Shown here piece by piece: positions 1-5,624 of a DNA stretch of 9,273 nt (the stretch's first letter is position 1; the number at the start of each line of letters is the position of its first letter). Location of the stretch: contig JAURLF010000234.1 in assembly GCA_030831375.1 (NCBI GenBank), forward strand, positions 1-9,273, written 5' to 3'. The notes beneath the pieces are model-generated. The model was not told the origin of the DNA and did no database searches. It saw only the letters and a program-made list of their open reading frames with translations. A program made the translations under genes and the position numbers. Source of the stretch: Gaiellales bacterium. Its GTDB lineage: Bacteria; Actinomycetota; Thermoleophilia; Gaiellales; F1-60-MAGs149.

Positions 1-298
1 CGCCGCCGAGGCCGGCGCCGTGCGGGATGCGCTTGTCGATGTGCACGTGGAAGCCTGCGTCGTGCCCCGCGGCGCGGCAGAGCTCGTCGAGCGCGCGCGT
101 GACGAGGGTGTCGCCGCCCGGCAGGGCGGGGCAGTCGACCCGGGTTCGCGGGGCGGGCCCGATCAGCAGCACATCGGCCAGGTCGATGCGGGCGATCAGC
201 GTGACCAGCTCGTGATAGCCGTCGGGCCGCGGCCGGCCGACGCGCAGCGCGATGTTGACCTTCGCACAGGCGCGCACGATCTCGCCCTGCCCGCTCAC
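1..298 (-). CDS. ispE: 4-diphosphocytidyl-2-C-methyl-D-erythritol kinase (IspE), 5' part only
   Basis: IspE is the GHMP-family kinase that phosphorylates CDP-methylerythritol with ATP in the cytosolic MEP pathway to isoprenoid precursors. Ninety-nine codons are visible before the gene runs off the left edge. The N-terminal substrate motif AKVNIALR (residues 12-19, with the conserved Lys13) is followed by RPDGYHEL (24-31). PGGDTLVTRAL (60-70) comes next, and the start of the glycine-rich ATP loop, IPHGAGLGG (91-99), ends the visible part. The catalytic Asp lies outside the window. I chose the GTG at 298 because it overlaps the rsmA stop in a GTGA tetranucleotide and gives a normal N-terminal length; a second in-frame GTG at 277 is possible. 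It is the last visible gene of the metG-tatD-rsmA-ispE operon, and rsmA-ispE is a widespread pairing. The family call is firm. Confidence 0.93.
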   Translation of the reverse strand, partial: MSGQGEIVRACAKVNIALRVGRPRPDGYHELVTLIARIDLADVLLIGPAPRTRVDCPALPGGDTLVTRALDELCRAAGHDAGFHVHIDKRIPHGAGLGG

Positions 299-1086
299 GC
301 GGCCGCTTCCCGGGCGAGCGCTTCGAGGAGCGGCGGCCAGTCGTCGGGTGCGATCGCCTCGGCGCGCACGCGTGCGTCGAGGCCGAGGCCGCCCAGCACC
401 GACTCGGCCTCGGCGCGCGTGGCGATGCCGGCCATCTGCAGGCCGTTGGCGAGCGTCTTGCGGCGGTGCCGGAAGCCCGCGTGCACGAGTCGGACGAGCG
501 CCGGCCAGCGCGGCGCGAGCGCGGCCCAGTCGGGGCGCCGGTGGAACGCGACGAGCGCCGAGTCGACGCGCGGCGGTGGGTCGAAGACCTGCCGGCCGAC
601 GGGGTGCAGGTCGGTGCGCGTGCAGGCCAGGCGCACCAGCACGCTGACCGCGCCGTAGGCGGGTGTGGAGGGCTCCGCGAACAGGCGGTCGGCGATCTCG
701 CGCTGCACCATCACGCACCAGCGCTCCACGCCCGGCAGCTCCGCGATCGAGCGCAGCACAAGCGGCGTGGCCACGTTGTAGGGCAGGTTCGCGACGAAGG
801 CGGCCGGCGCCGGGTCGAGCGCGGCGAGGTCCGCCTGCATCGCGTCCGCCCAGACCACGTGCAGCGTCGGGTGTGCGGCGACGAGCGGCGCGAGCGCGGG
901 CTCGAGCCGGCGGTCGATCTCGACCGCGTGCACCGCCGCGGCCGCATCGAGCAGCTCGCGCGTGAGGATGCCGCGGCCCGGCCCGACCTCGAGCACCGCG
1001 TCGCCGGGGCCGACGCCGGCGCGGTCCACGGCGAGCCGGGCGAGGTTCGGGTCGGTCAGGAAGTGCTGGCCGTAGCGCTGGCTCAT
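295..1086 (-). CDS. rsmA: 16S rRNA (adenine(1518)-N6/adenine(1519)-N6)-dimethyltransferase RsmA (KsgA)
   Basis: RsmA dimethylates two adjacent adenines in the 3' terminal helix of 16S rRNA late in 30S assembly, using SAM. The 263-residue product is of normal family length. It starts with the typical RYGQHFL (4-10). The Rossmann fold carries motif I EVGPGRGILT (33-42), an acidic residue in AVEID (54-58), and D81 in the WADAM stretch. The catalytic motif NLPYN is at 100-104. VFDPPPRVDSAL (167-178) and FRHRRKTL (205-212) are characteristic C-terminal signatures. The ATG at 1086 overlaps the tatD stop as ATGA, and the gene's own stop overlaps the ispE start as GTGA, so translation is probably coupled along the operon. 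The reading frame continues open upstream of the ATG, but that part only shadows tatD. Nothing unusual is seen in the active site. Confidence 0.97.
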   Translation of the reverse strand: MSQRYGQHFLTDPNLARLAVDRAGVGPGDAVLEVGPGRGILTRELLDAAAAVHAVEIDRRLEPALAPLVAAHPTLHVVWADAMQADLAALDPAPAAFVANLPYNVATPLVLRSIAELPGVERWCVMVQREIADRLFAEPSTPAYGAVSVLVRLACTRTDLHPVGRQVFDPPPRVDSALVAFHRRPDWAALAPRWPALVRLVHAGFRHRRKTLANGLQMAGIATRAEAESVLGGLGLDARVRAEAIAPDDWPPLLEALAREAAA

Positions 1087-1832
1087 ACGGGCAGAGCGTA
1101 GGCCCGCGCGGCGTTCGCGCGCACCTGCGCCGCGAGCTCCGCCGGCTCCTGGCCGCGCACGCGGGCGATGGCGGCGAGGGTGTCGAGCACGTACGCCGGC
1201 TCGTTCGGCGTGCCGCGGTGCGGGACGGGCGCGAGGTAGGGGGCGTCCGTCTCGAGCAGGATGCGGTCGGCCGGGCAGCGCGCCGCGGCGTGCAGGAGGT
1301 CGTGCGCCTTGGGGTACGTGGCGTTGCCGGCGAACGAGCACCACCAGCCGCTCGCGATCGCCTCGTCGAGGCGGGCGGGCACCGAGAAGCAGTGCAGGAT
1401 CACGCGCTCCGGGCCCTCGGCGGCGAGCAGTCGGAAGCAGTCGTCGTCGGCGTCGCGGCAGTGGATCACGACCGCCGTGCCGAGCTCGCGGGCGAGCGCC
1501 AGCTGGCGCCGGAAGACGTCCAGCTGGACGTCGTAGGCGACGTGGTCGCGGAAGCGGTCGAGGCCGGTCTCGCCGATGGCCACACAGCGCGGGTGCGCTG
1601 CGCGCTCGCGGATCAGCGCCTCGAGCGCGTCCGACCACTCGTCGGCGGAGTTGGGGTGGAGGCCCGCCGTGGTCCAGACGCCGGGCTCGGAGAGGAGCGG
1701 CTCGACGGCGGCCATCTCGGCGGCGCTCGACCCGATCGTGATGACCTCCTCGACGCCGGCGGCGCGGGCGCGCGCCAGCACCTCGAGCGGTGGGTCGGGG
1801 CAGCTCGTCAGGTGGGTGTGGCAGTCGATCAG
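1083..1832 (-). CDS. tatD: TatD family metal-dependent hydrolase (DNase), CTG start
   Basis: TatD-family proteins are TIM-barrel amidohydrolase-like enzymes with metal-dependent 3'-5' exonuclease activity on DNA. The metal-binding set is complete in the 249-residue product: H5 and H7 (IDCHTHL), E88 (AIGETGLD), H124 (VVIHCRDA), H147 (ILHCFS) and D196 (LLETDAPYLAP). The length is typical of the family. There is no ATG, GTG or TTG in frame anywhere near the conserved N-terminus. The codon that aligns with the usual family start (M-[LI]-D-x-H-x-H) is a CTG overlapping the metG stop as CTGA, matching the ATGA and GTGA overlaps elsewhere in this operon. A GGGGG tract 9 bases upstream may act as ribosome binding site. 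The downstream stop overlaps rsmA. The cellular substrate is not shown by the sequence. The family is certain and the start codon is inferred. Confidence 0.94.
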   Translation of the reverse strand: MIDCHTHLTSCPDPPLEVLARARAAGVEEVITIGSSAAEMAAVEPLLSEPGVWTTAGLHPNSADEWSDALEALIRERAAHPRCVAIGETGLDRFRDHVAYDVQLDVFRRQLALARELGTAVVIHCRDADDDCFRLLAAEGPERVILHCFSVPARLDEAIASGWWCSFAGNATYPKAHDLLHAAARCPADRILLETDAPYLAPVPHRGTPNEPAYVLDTLAAIARVRGQEPAELAAQVRANAARAYALPV

Positions 1833-3358
1833 GACGGCGCGCCCCCGAGCGGCTCCTCCACCCGGGGGAAGAGCGGGCCCTCGCCGGCCACGGCGGCACC
1901 GGCGGCCAGGCGCCCTGCCGTCGCCTCGTCCCAGCCGAGCGCGTCGCCCGCGCCGACGGCGGCGAGGATGCGGGGCGCCGACACGGGCAGGAAGGCGGCG
2001 AGCAGGACCGCGCAGGCGCGCGTGCCGTCGGCGAGCGTGTAGAGGACGTCGGCGAGCTCGTCCGCGCGGCCGGGGTCCTTCGCCAGGGTCCACGGCGCGC
2101 GCTCCTCGACGAAGCGGTTGAGGGCCCGCACGACCTCCCAGGCCGCCTCGAGCGCCTCGGTCAGCTCCATCTCGCCCGTGTGGCGGCCGACGGCCTCGCG
2201 GGCCGTCTCCACGGCGGCGGTGATCGCGGGGTCGCAGGCGCCCGCGGGAACGCGACCGTCCGTGTACTTGCCGACCATCGCGACGACGCGGTTGACGAGA
2301 TTGCCGAGGTCGTTCGCGAGCTCGGCGTGGTAGCGCTCGTGGACGGCCTCGTACGAGATGCCGCCGTCGCCGCCGAAGCGCACGTCCCGCAGCAGGTAGT
2401 AGCGCAGCGCGTCGACGCCGTAGGCGTCGATCACCGCGAACGGGTCGAGCACGTTGCCGACGGACTTCGACATCTTCGCGTCGCGCACCGTCAGGTAGCC
2501 GTGGATCATCAGCCGCTCGGGCAGCGCCATGCCGGCGCCCATCAGCATCGCCGGCCAGATCACGGCGTGGAACTTGAGGATGTCCTTGGCGAGGAGCTGC
2601 CAGCGCGGCGGCCAGTAGCGGGGCGCGAGGTCCTCATCGGGGCGCGCGTAGCTCATCGCGGAGCGGTAGTTGAGGAGCGCGTCGAACCAGACGTAGCAGG
2701 TCTGCTCGGGCGCCCACGGGAGCGGCACACCCCAGTCGATCGAGGCGCGCGAGAGCGACACGTCCTCGAGGCCGCCCTGGATGAACGAGCGCGCCTCGTT
2801 GAAGCGCGACGCGGGGCTGACGAAACCGGGATTCGCGTCGTAGTGGGCGAGGAGCGGCGCCTCGAAGGCGCTGAGCCGGAAGAACCAGTTCGACTCCTGG
2901 AGCCACTCTGGCTTCGTGCCGTGGTCGGGACAGAGCCCGTCGACGAGGTCGTCCTCCTTGTAGAAGGCCTCGCAGCCCGTGCAGTAGAGACCCTCGTAGA
3001 CGCCCTCGTAGACGTGGCCGTTGTCCTTCAGCGCCTGCAGGAAGTCCTGCACGTACGCGATGTGGCCGGGATCGGTGGTGCGGATGAAGAAGTCGGGCGT
3101 GGCCAGCACGTCGTCGGTCATGCGCCGGAAGGCGGCCGAGTTGCGGTCGACGAAGTCCTGCGGCGTCATCCCGAGCTCCGCGGCGACGCGCGCGTTCTTG
3201 TCGCCGTGCTCGTCCGTGCCGGTGAGGAAGAAGACGTCCTCGCCGCGCTGGCGCATGTGCCGCGCGTACGTGTCGGCCGCGATCGTCGTGTACGCGTGGC
3301 CGAGGTGCGGCTGCGCGTTGACGTAGTAGATCGGCGTCGTCAGGAAGGCGGAGGACAC
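1829..3358 (-). CDS. metG: Methionyl-tRNA synthetase (MetG)
   Basis: MetG is a class I aminoacyl-tRNA synthetase that charges elongator and initiator tRNA-Met in the cytosol. The product is 509 residues. The HIGH-type signature is PHLGH (17-21), followed by FLTGTDEHG (44-52). A single zinc knuckle is formed by C126, C129, C143 and H146 in the connective peptide. FDALLNY is at 225-231, the KMSKS loop is KMSKS at 295-299, and a helical anticodon-binding domain follows. The single-knuckle layout resembles Thermus-type enzymes. There is no C-terminal EMAP/OB tRNA-binding domain, so this is the short form. The GTG at 3358 begins VSSAFLTTPIYYVN, which gives the usual short lead before the TTPIYY strand. 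No Shine-Dalgarno is visible, but TACCCT ends exactly 6 bases upstream, which suggests a leaderless transcript. It heads the metG-tatD-rsmA-ispE operon, 38 bases after rsmI. Confidence 0.97.
   Translation of the reverse strand: MSSAFLTTPIYYVNAQPHLGHAYTTIAADTYARHMRQRGEDVFFLTGTDEHGDKNARVAAELGMTPQDFVDRNSAAFRRMTDDVLATPDFFIRTTDPGHIAYVQDFLQALKDNGHVYEGVYEGLYCTGCEAFYKEDDLVDGLCPDHGTKPEWLQESNWFFRLSAFEAPLLAHYDANPGFVSPASRFNEARSFIQGGLEDVSLSRASIDWGVPLPWAPEQTCYVWFDALLNYRSAMSYARPDEDLAPRYWPPRWQLLAKDILKFHAVIWPAMLMGAGMALPERLMIHGYLTVRDAKMSKSVGNVLDPFAVIDAYGVDALRYYLLRDVRFGGDGGISYEAVHERYHAELANDLGNLVNRVVAMVGKYTDGRVPAGACDPAITAAVETAREAVGRHTGEMELTEALEAAWEVVRALNRFVEERAPWTLAKDPGRADELADVLYTLADGTRACAVLLAAFLPVSAPRILAAVGAGDALGWDEATAGRLAAGAAVAGEGPLFPRVEEPLGGAPS
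1842..1846 (-). promoter_or_regulatory. Possible ribosome binding site for the CTG start of tatD
   Basis: A GGGGG run within the end of metG lies 9 bases before the CTG. A stronger GGAGGAG (1853-1859) sits 20 bases upstream, which is too far for ordinary initiation but might help a terminating ribosome to reinitiate. Confidence 0.4.
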
Positions 3359-3364
3359 GGCCGA

Positions 3365-3370
3365 AGGGTA
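3365..3370 (-). promoter_or_regulatory. Candidate -10 box (TACCCT) for leaderless metG
   Basis: TACCCT matches TANNNT and ends 6 bases before the metG GTG, which would put the +1 at or within a base of the start codon. The 38-base gap after rsmI shows no Shine-Dalgarno, and no recognisable -35 is visible. The call rests on the same geometry recurring at four other genes in the window. Confidence 0.55.
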
Positions 3371-3396
3371 TCGGCCCCGGGGCGCTCGGCCCGCCG

Positions 3397-4200
3397 CTAG
3401 GGGCGGTACAGGTCGCGCGTCGAGCGGCCCGTCAGCAGCGCGACGAGCCGGGCCGCGTCCTTCGCGCCGAGCCCGCGCTCGCGCAGCTCGGCGAGCGCCG
3501 CCTCGACGTCGGCATCGCCCGCCGGGTGCGCGGCCACGGCGCCGAGGACGAGCACGACCTCGCCCTTCGGCGGCGTGGCGAAGCGGGCGGCGAGCTCGGC
3601 CGCGCTGCCGCGCGCGACCTCCTCGTGCAGCTTCGTCAGCTCGCGGCAGACCGCGAGCGGCCGCTCCGGCGCGCGCTCCGCCAGGAGGGCGAGGGTGGCG
3701 GGCAGCCGCCGGGGCGACTCGAACGCGATCAGGGTCGCGCCCCAGCCGTCGGCCTCGTCGAGGACGCGCCCGATCGCCGCGGCGCCGCGCGGCAGGAACC
3801 CGACGAAGGCGAAGCGGTCGGCGGGCAGGCCAGACGCGACGAGCGCGGTGGTGACGGCGTCGGGGCCGGGCAGCACCTCGACCTCGACGCCCGCCGTGAT
3901 CGCGGCGCGCAGCAGCGCCGCGCCGGGGTCGGAGACGAGCGGCATGCCGGCGTCGGTGACGAGGCACAGGTGCTCGCCCGCCCGCAGGCGCTCGACGAGG
4001 CCCGGCACCGCCCGCTCCTCGCGGTGGGCCTCGACCACGGCCATCGGCACGTCGATCCCGAGGCCGTGCAAGAGCGCCCCCGTGCGGCGCGTGTCCTCGC
4101 AGGCCACGCGGTCGCAGGCGGCGAGGGCGTCACGCACGCGCGGCGTGAGGTCGCCGAGGTTGCCGATCGGCGTGGGGCAGACGGTCAGGCGGCCGGCCAT
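3397..4200 (-). CDS. rsmI: 16S rRNA (cytidine(1402)-2'-O)-methyltransferase RsmI
   Basis: RsmI belongs to the tetrapyrrole-methylase fold (SPOUT-unrelated) and puts the 2'-O-methyl group on C1402 in the 30S decoding centre, using SAM. The 267-residue product contains the ordered family signatures CPTPIGNLGDLTPR (8-21), CEDTRRT (34-40), VTDAGMPLVSDPG (81-93), PGPDAVTTAL (111-120), SGLPADRFAFVGFLP (123-137), FESPRRL (160-166), CRELTKLHEE (185-194) and PKGEVVLVL (211-219). Small departures from the common consensus are DAGMP for DAGTP and PGPDA for PGPSA. The ATG at 4200 has no Shine-Dalgarno; TACCCT lies 6 bases upstream, pointing to a leaderless message. The gene is divergent from the LCP gene and sits 38 bases upstream of metG in the same direction, so read-through into metG is plausible. 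Two 16S rRNA methyltransferases (with rsmA) thus share this strand. Confidence 0.96.
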   Translation of the reverse strand: MAGRLTVCPTPIGNLGDLTPRVRDALAACDRVACEDTRRTGALLHGLGIDVPMAVVEAHREERAVPGLVERLRAGEHLCLVTDAGMPLVSDPGAALLRAAITAGVEVEVLPGPDAVTTALVASGLPADRFAFVGFLPRGAAAIGRVLDEADGWGATLIAFESPRRLPATLALLAERAPERPLAVCRELTKLHEEVARGSAAELAARFATPPKGEVVLVLGAVAAHPAGDADVEAALAELRERGLGAKDAARLVALLTGRSTRDLYRP

Positions 4201-4206
4201 GCGGGC

Positions 4207-4212
4207 AGGGTA
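4207..4212 (-). promoter_or_regulatory. Candidate -10 box (TACCCT) for leaderless rsmI
   Basis: TACCCT followed by exactly 6 bases and then the rsmI ATG. No Shine-Dalgarno and no clear -35 are present. It lies 18 bases from the oppositely oriented TACGCT of the LCP gene, so the two promoters would overlap in polymerase footprint. Confidence 0.55.
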
Positions 4213-4230
4213 CGCGCGGCGGATCGGGAA

Positions 4231-4236
4231 TACGCT
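4231..4236 (+). promoter_or_regulatory. Candidate -10 box (TACGCT) for the LCP gene
   Basis: TACGCT (TANNNT) lies 7 bases before the ATG at 4244, with no Shine-Dalgarno between them, which suggests a leaderless transcript. No convincing -35 hexamer is visible about 17 bases upstream. Confidence 0.5.
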
Positions 4237-4243
4237 GTGTCCG

Positions 4244-5431
4244 ATGGCGGATCGCCCCTACAAGACCTACAAGACCTACAAGACCTACAAGGGCGGCCGT
4301 GTGCGCCCTGAGCCCGAGGCCGCCGCCTCCGCGGCGGTGGCCGCGCCCGAGCGGCGCGGCGCGATCGAGCTGCCGTCGGCCGACGCGCCGCCGCCGATCG
4401 AGCCGCCCCGCCTCGGCCGCCTCGGCCGCTTCGGCCGCGGCGGCGCCAGCGGCGGCTGGACGCCGACCCGACGGGCCCCGCGCGGTCTGCGCTTCTGGGT
4501 CAAGCTGGGGATAGCGCTCGCGGCGCTGCTCGTGGGGCTCTGGCTCGTGCTCGGCCTGCTCGCGGTGCGAAGCTCCGTCTCGCAGGCCAACGAACGGCTC
4601 GACCCGCGGGCCCCGGCGGCGCTGGCCGCGCCGGACGGCTCGATCCTCGCCGTGCCGACCAGCGTCCTCGTGATCGGCGTCGACGAGAACGCCAACTCGG
4701 ACACCCTCCAGGTGATCCGCTTCGACCCGGGCGACTCGCTCGTCGCCACCCTGTCGATCCCGCGCGATCTGCGCGTGCCGGTCCCCGGCTACGGCGAGGA
4801 GAAGATCAACGCGGCGTACGCGGCCGGCGGCGCGCCGCTCGCCCTGCAGACGGTCCAGGCCTACACCGGCCTCGAGATCGACCACGTGATCGTGCTCGAC
4901 TTCGACGGGCTGGTCGGGCTCGTCGACGCGGTCGGCGGCATCGAGGTCGACAACCCGAAGCCGATCCGCTCCGTCTTCGAGGGCGAGATGCACAAGTTCC
5001 CCGCCGGCACGATCGAGCTCAGCGGCCAGGAGGCGCTCGCCTACTCGCGCGTGCGGCGCAACGCCCTCGACCCGTCCGACTCGGACGTCTCGCGCGGCCA
5101 GCGCCAGCAGGCCGTGATCCGCGCGCTGCGCGAGCGCCTGACCAGCCCCGGCGGCGTGCTGCGCCTGCGCACGGTCGCCGGCGCGCTCGGCGGGGCCTTC
5201 GCGACCGACCTCACGCTCGGCGAGATCGGCCAGCTGGCGTGGGTCGACCAGCGCGCCTCGCGGCGGCTGCGCTGCAACCTCGGTGGCACGCCCGCCCCGC
5301 TCGACGGCCAGGACGTGCTGATCCCGGACGGCGCCGGCAACCGCCGCGTGCTCGGCGAGTTCCTGGGCGAGCAGGCGGTCCAGCCGGCCGCATCGCGCTC
5401 GATCTTCGCCGCCCGCTGCCGCGAGGGCTGA
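4244..5431 (+). CDS. LytR-CpsA-Psr (LCP) family membrane protein, probable glycopolymer ligase
   Basis: LCP proteins transfer lipid-pyrophosphate-linked glycopolymers to peptidoglycan outside the membrane. The 395-residue product has a cytoplasmic, low-complexity N-terminus: a YKT tandem repeat at 6-16, an Ala/Pro-rich stretch, and RLGRLGRFGRGG at 56-67. One membrane helix follows at about 84-108, then an extracellular LCP domain at about 138-300. Recognisable blocks are VLVIGVDENANSDTL (141-155), LSIPRD (170-175), EKINAAYAAGG (186-196), LVDAVGGIEVDN (226-237), YSRVRR (267-272) and SRGQRQQ (283-289). The first block is shorter than usual and lacks the Arg normally found just before the SDT Asp, so substrate or activity may differ. 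A C-terminal tail of about 95 residues has no known motif. The ATG at 4244 is preceded by TACGCT at 7 bases. The upstream open frame shadows rsmI. The family is clear; the polymer handled cannot be read from the sequence. Confidence 0.9.
   Translation: MADRPYKTYKTYKTYKGGRVRPEPEAAASAAVAAPERRGAIELPSADAPPPIEPPRLGRLGRFGRGGASGGWTPTRRAPRGLRFWVKLGIALAALLVGLWLVLGLLAVRSSVSQANERLDPRAPAALAAPDGSILAVPTSVLVIGVDENANSDTLQVIRFDPGDSLVATLSIPRDLRVPVPGYGEEKINAAYAAGGAPLALQTVQAYTGLEIDHVIVLDFDGLVGLVDAVGGIEVDNPKPIRSVFEGEMHKFPAGTIELSGQEALAYSRVRRNALDPSDSDVSRGQRQQAVIRALRERLTSPGGVLRLRTVAGALGGAFATDLTLGEIGQLAWVDQRASRRLRCNLGGTPAPLDGQDVLIPDGAGNRRVLGEFLGEQAVQPAASRSIFAARCREG
4258..4291 (+). repeat. In-frame 9-bp tandem repeat (CTACAAGAC, about 3.8 copies)
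   Basis: Three perfect copies of CTACAAGAC plus seven bases of a fourth, starting 14 bases after the LCP start codon and coding for Tyr-Lys-Thr units. All copies are identical at every base, including third positions. The unit is much richer in A/T than its surroundings. The copy number could vary by slippage without breaking the frame. Confidence 0.95.
4409..4435 (+). repeat. In-frame 9-bp repeat coding RLG-RLG-RFG
   Basis: Two identical CGCCTCGGC units and a third differing at one base (CGCTTCGGC) lie in the cytoplasmic linker of the LCP protein, about 20 residues before the membrane helix. They form an Arg/Gly-rich basic patch that continues as RGG. It is a separate repeat from the YKT array and may simply be low-complexity linker. 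Confidence 0.8.
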
Positions 5432-5441
5432 GGCCCCGGCC

Positions 5442-5459
5442 GGGCCGCATCGCGGGCCC
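5442..5459 (+). terminator. Possible GC-rich hairpin after the LCP gene
   Basis: The 5' arm GGGCCGC and the 3' arm GCGGGCCC pair with one bulged G around the loop ATC, starting 11 bases after the LCP stop codon and ahead of the tRNA promoter. There is no T-tract, so it is only a tentative terminator. In such GC-rich sequence, hairpins also arise by chance. Confidence 0.35.
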
Positions 5460-5471
5460 GCCGGATTCGGG

Positions 5472-5477
5472 TAGGAT
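5472..5477 (+). promoter_or_regulatory. Candidate -10 box (TAGGAT) for the tRNA-Met gene
   Basis: TAGGAT is a good match to the actinobacterial -10 consensus and ends 11 bases before the mature tRNA 5' end, leaving a leader of a few bases for RNase P. No clear -35 was found. Confidence 0.55.
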
Positions 5478-5488
5478 CCGGTCCGCCC

Positions 5489-5562
5489 GGCGGCGTAGCT
5501 CAGTTGGTTAGAGCAGCGGAATCATAATCCGCGTGTCGTAGGTTCGAGTCCTACCGCCGCTA
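5489..5562 (+). tRNA. tRNA-Met (anticodon CAT), probably elongator
   Basis: A full cloverleaf can be drawn in 74 bases. The acceptor stem is GGCGGCG/CGCCGCT with a terminal G-U pair. The D-arm is GCTC/GAGC, the anticodon stem GCGGA/TCCGC with loop ATCATAA and CAT at 5523-5525, and the variable loop GTGTC. The T-stem is GTAGG/CCTAC with loop TTCGAGT, and the discriminator is A at 5562. The bases after it are CCT, so the CCA tail is not fully encoded and must be added. The paired 1-72 end and the single A/T pair at the loop end of the anticodon stem argue against an initiator tRNA (C1-A72 mismatch, three G-C pairs). A CAT tRNA could also be the lysidine-modified Ile2 species; the overall sequence resembles elongator tRNA-Met, but this cannot be settled here. 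Confidence 0.95.
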
Positions 5563-5570
5563 CCTCCCGC

Positions 5571-5594
5571 GGCCCTGCGGCGTCCCCGCAGGCC
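5571..5594 (+). terminator. Possible terminator hairpin after tRNA-Met
   Basis: GGCC, one bulged C, and TGCGG pair with CCGCA and GGCC around the loop CGTCC. The result is a nine-base-pair stem with one bulge, starting 8 bases after the tRNA 3' end. There is no T-run, as is common for GC-rich genomes. Its position between the tRNA and the next gene's promoter makes a termination or processing role plausible. Confidence 0.45.
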
Positions 5595-5612
5595 GGGGGC
5601 GCGTCGCGCGCG

Positions 5613-5618
5613 TACGAT
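5613..5618 (+). promoter_or_regulatory. Candidate -10 box (TACGAT) for the membrane protein gene
   Basis: TACGAT ends exactly 6 bases before the ATG at 5625. There is no Shine-Dalgarno in the interval, and the geometry matches the other leaderless starts in the window. Confidence 0.55.
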
Positions 5619-5624
5619 GCCGTC

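Noticed and set aside
1087..1899. Upstream extension of the rsmA frame into tatD, as if a fusion protein
   Set aside because: RsmA family alignment begins at the ATG at 1086, and the extension is an Arg/Pro-rich shadow of tatD.
1790..3400. Long open frame of 536 codons on the plus strand
   Set aside because: It lies opposite metG, is rich in Arg/Val/Ala/Glu, and has no recognisable domain. Long antisense frames are expected where GC-rich codon bias removes stop codons.
3359..3967. N-terminal extension of metG into rsmI
   Set aside because: The extension is Arg-rich shadow sequence; MetG similarity starts at the GTG at 3358.
4130..4993. Minus-strand open frame of 287 codons containing a LVG repeat
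   Set aside because: It is the antisense of the LCP gene; the LVG repeat is only the other strand of the CTACAAGAC array.
5489..5562. tRNA gene as an integration (att) site for a mobile element
   Set aside because: No integrase, no repeated tRNA 3' end and no change in composition occur downstream. The following genes are housekeeping genes.
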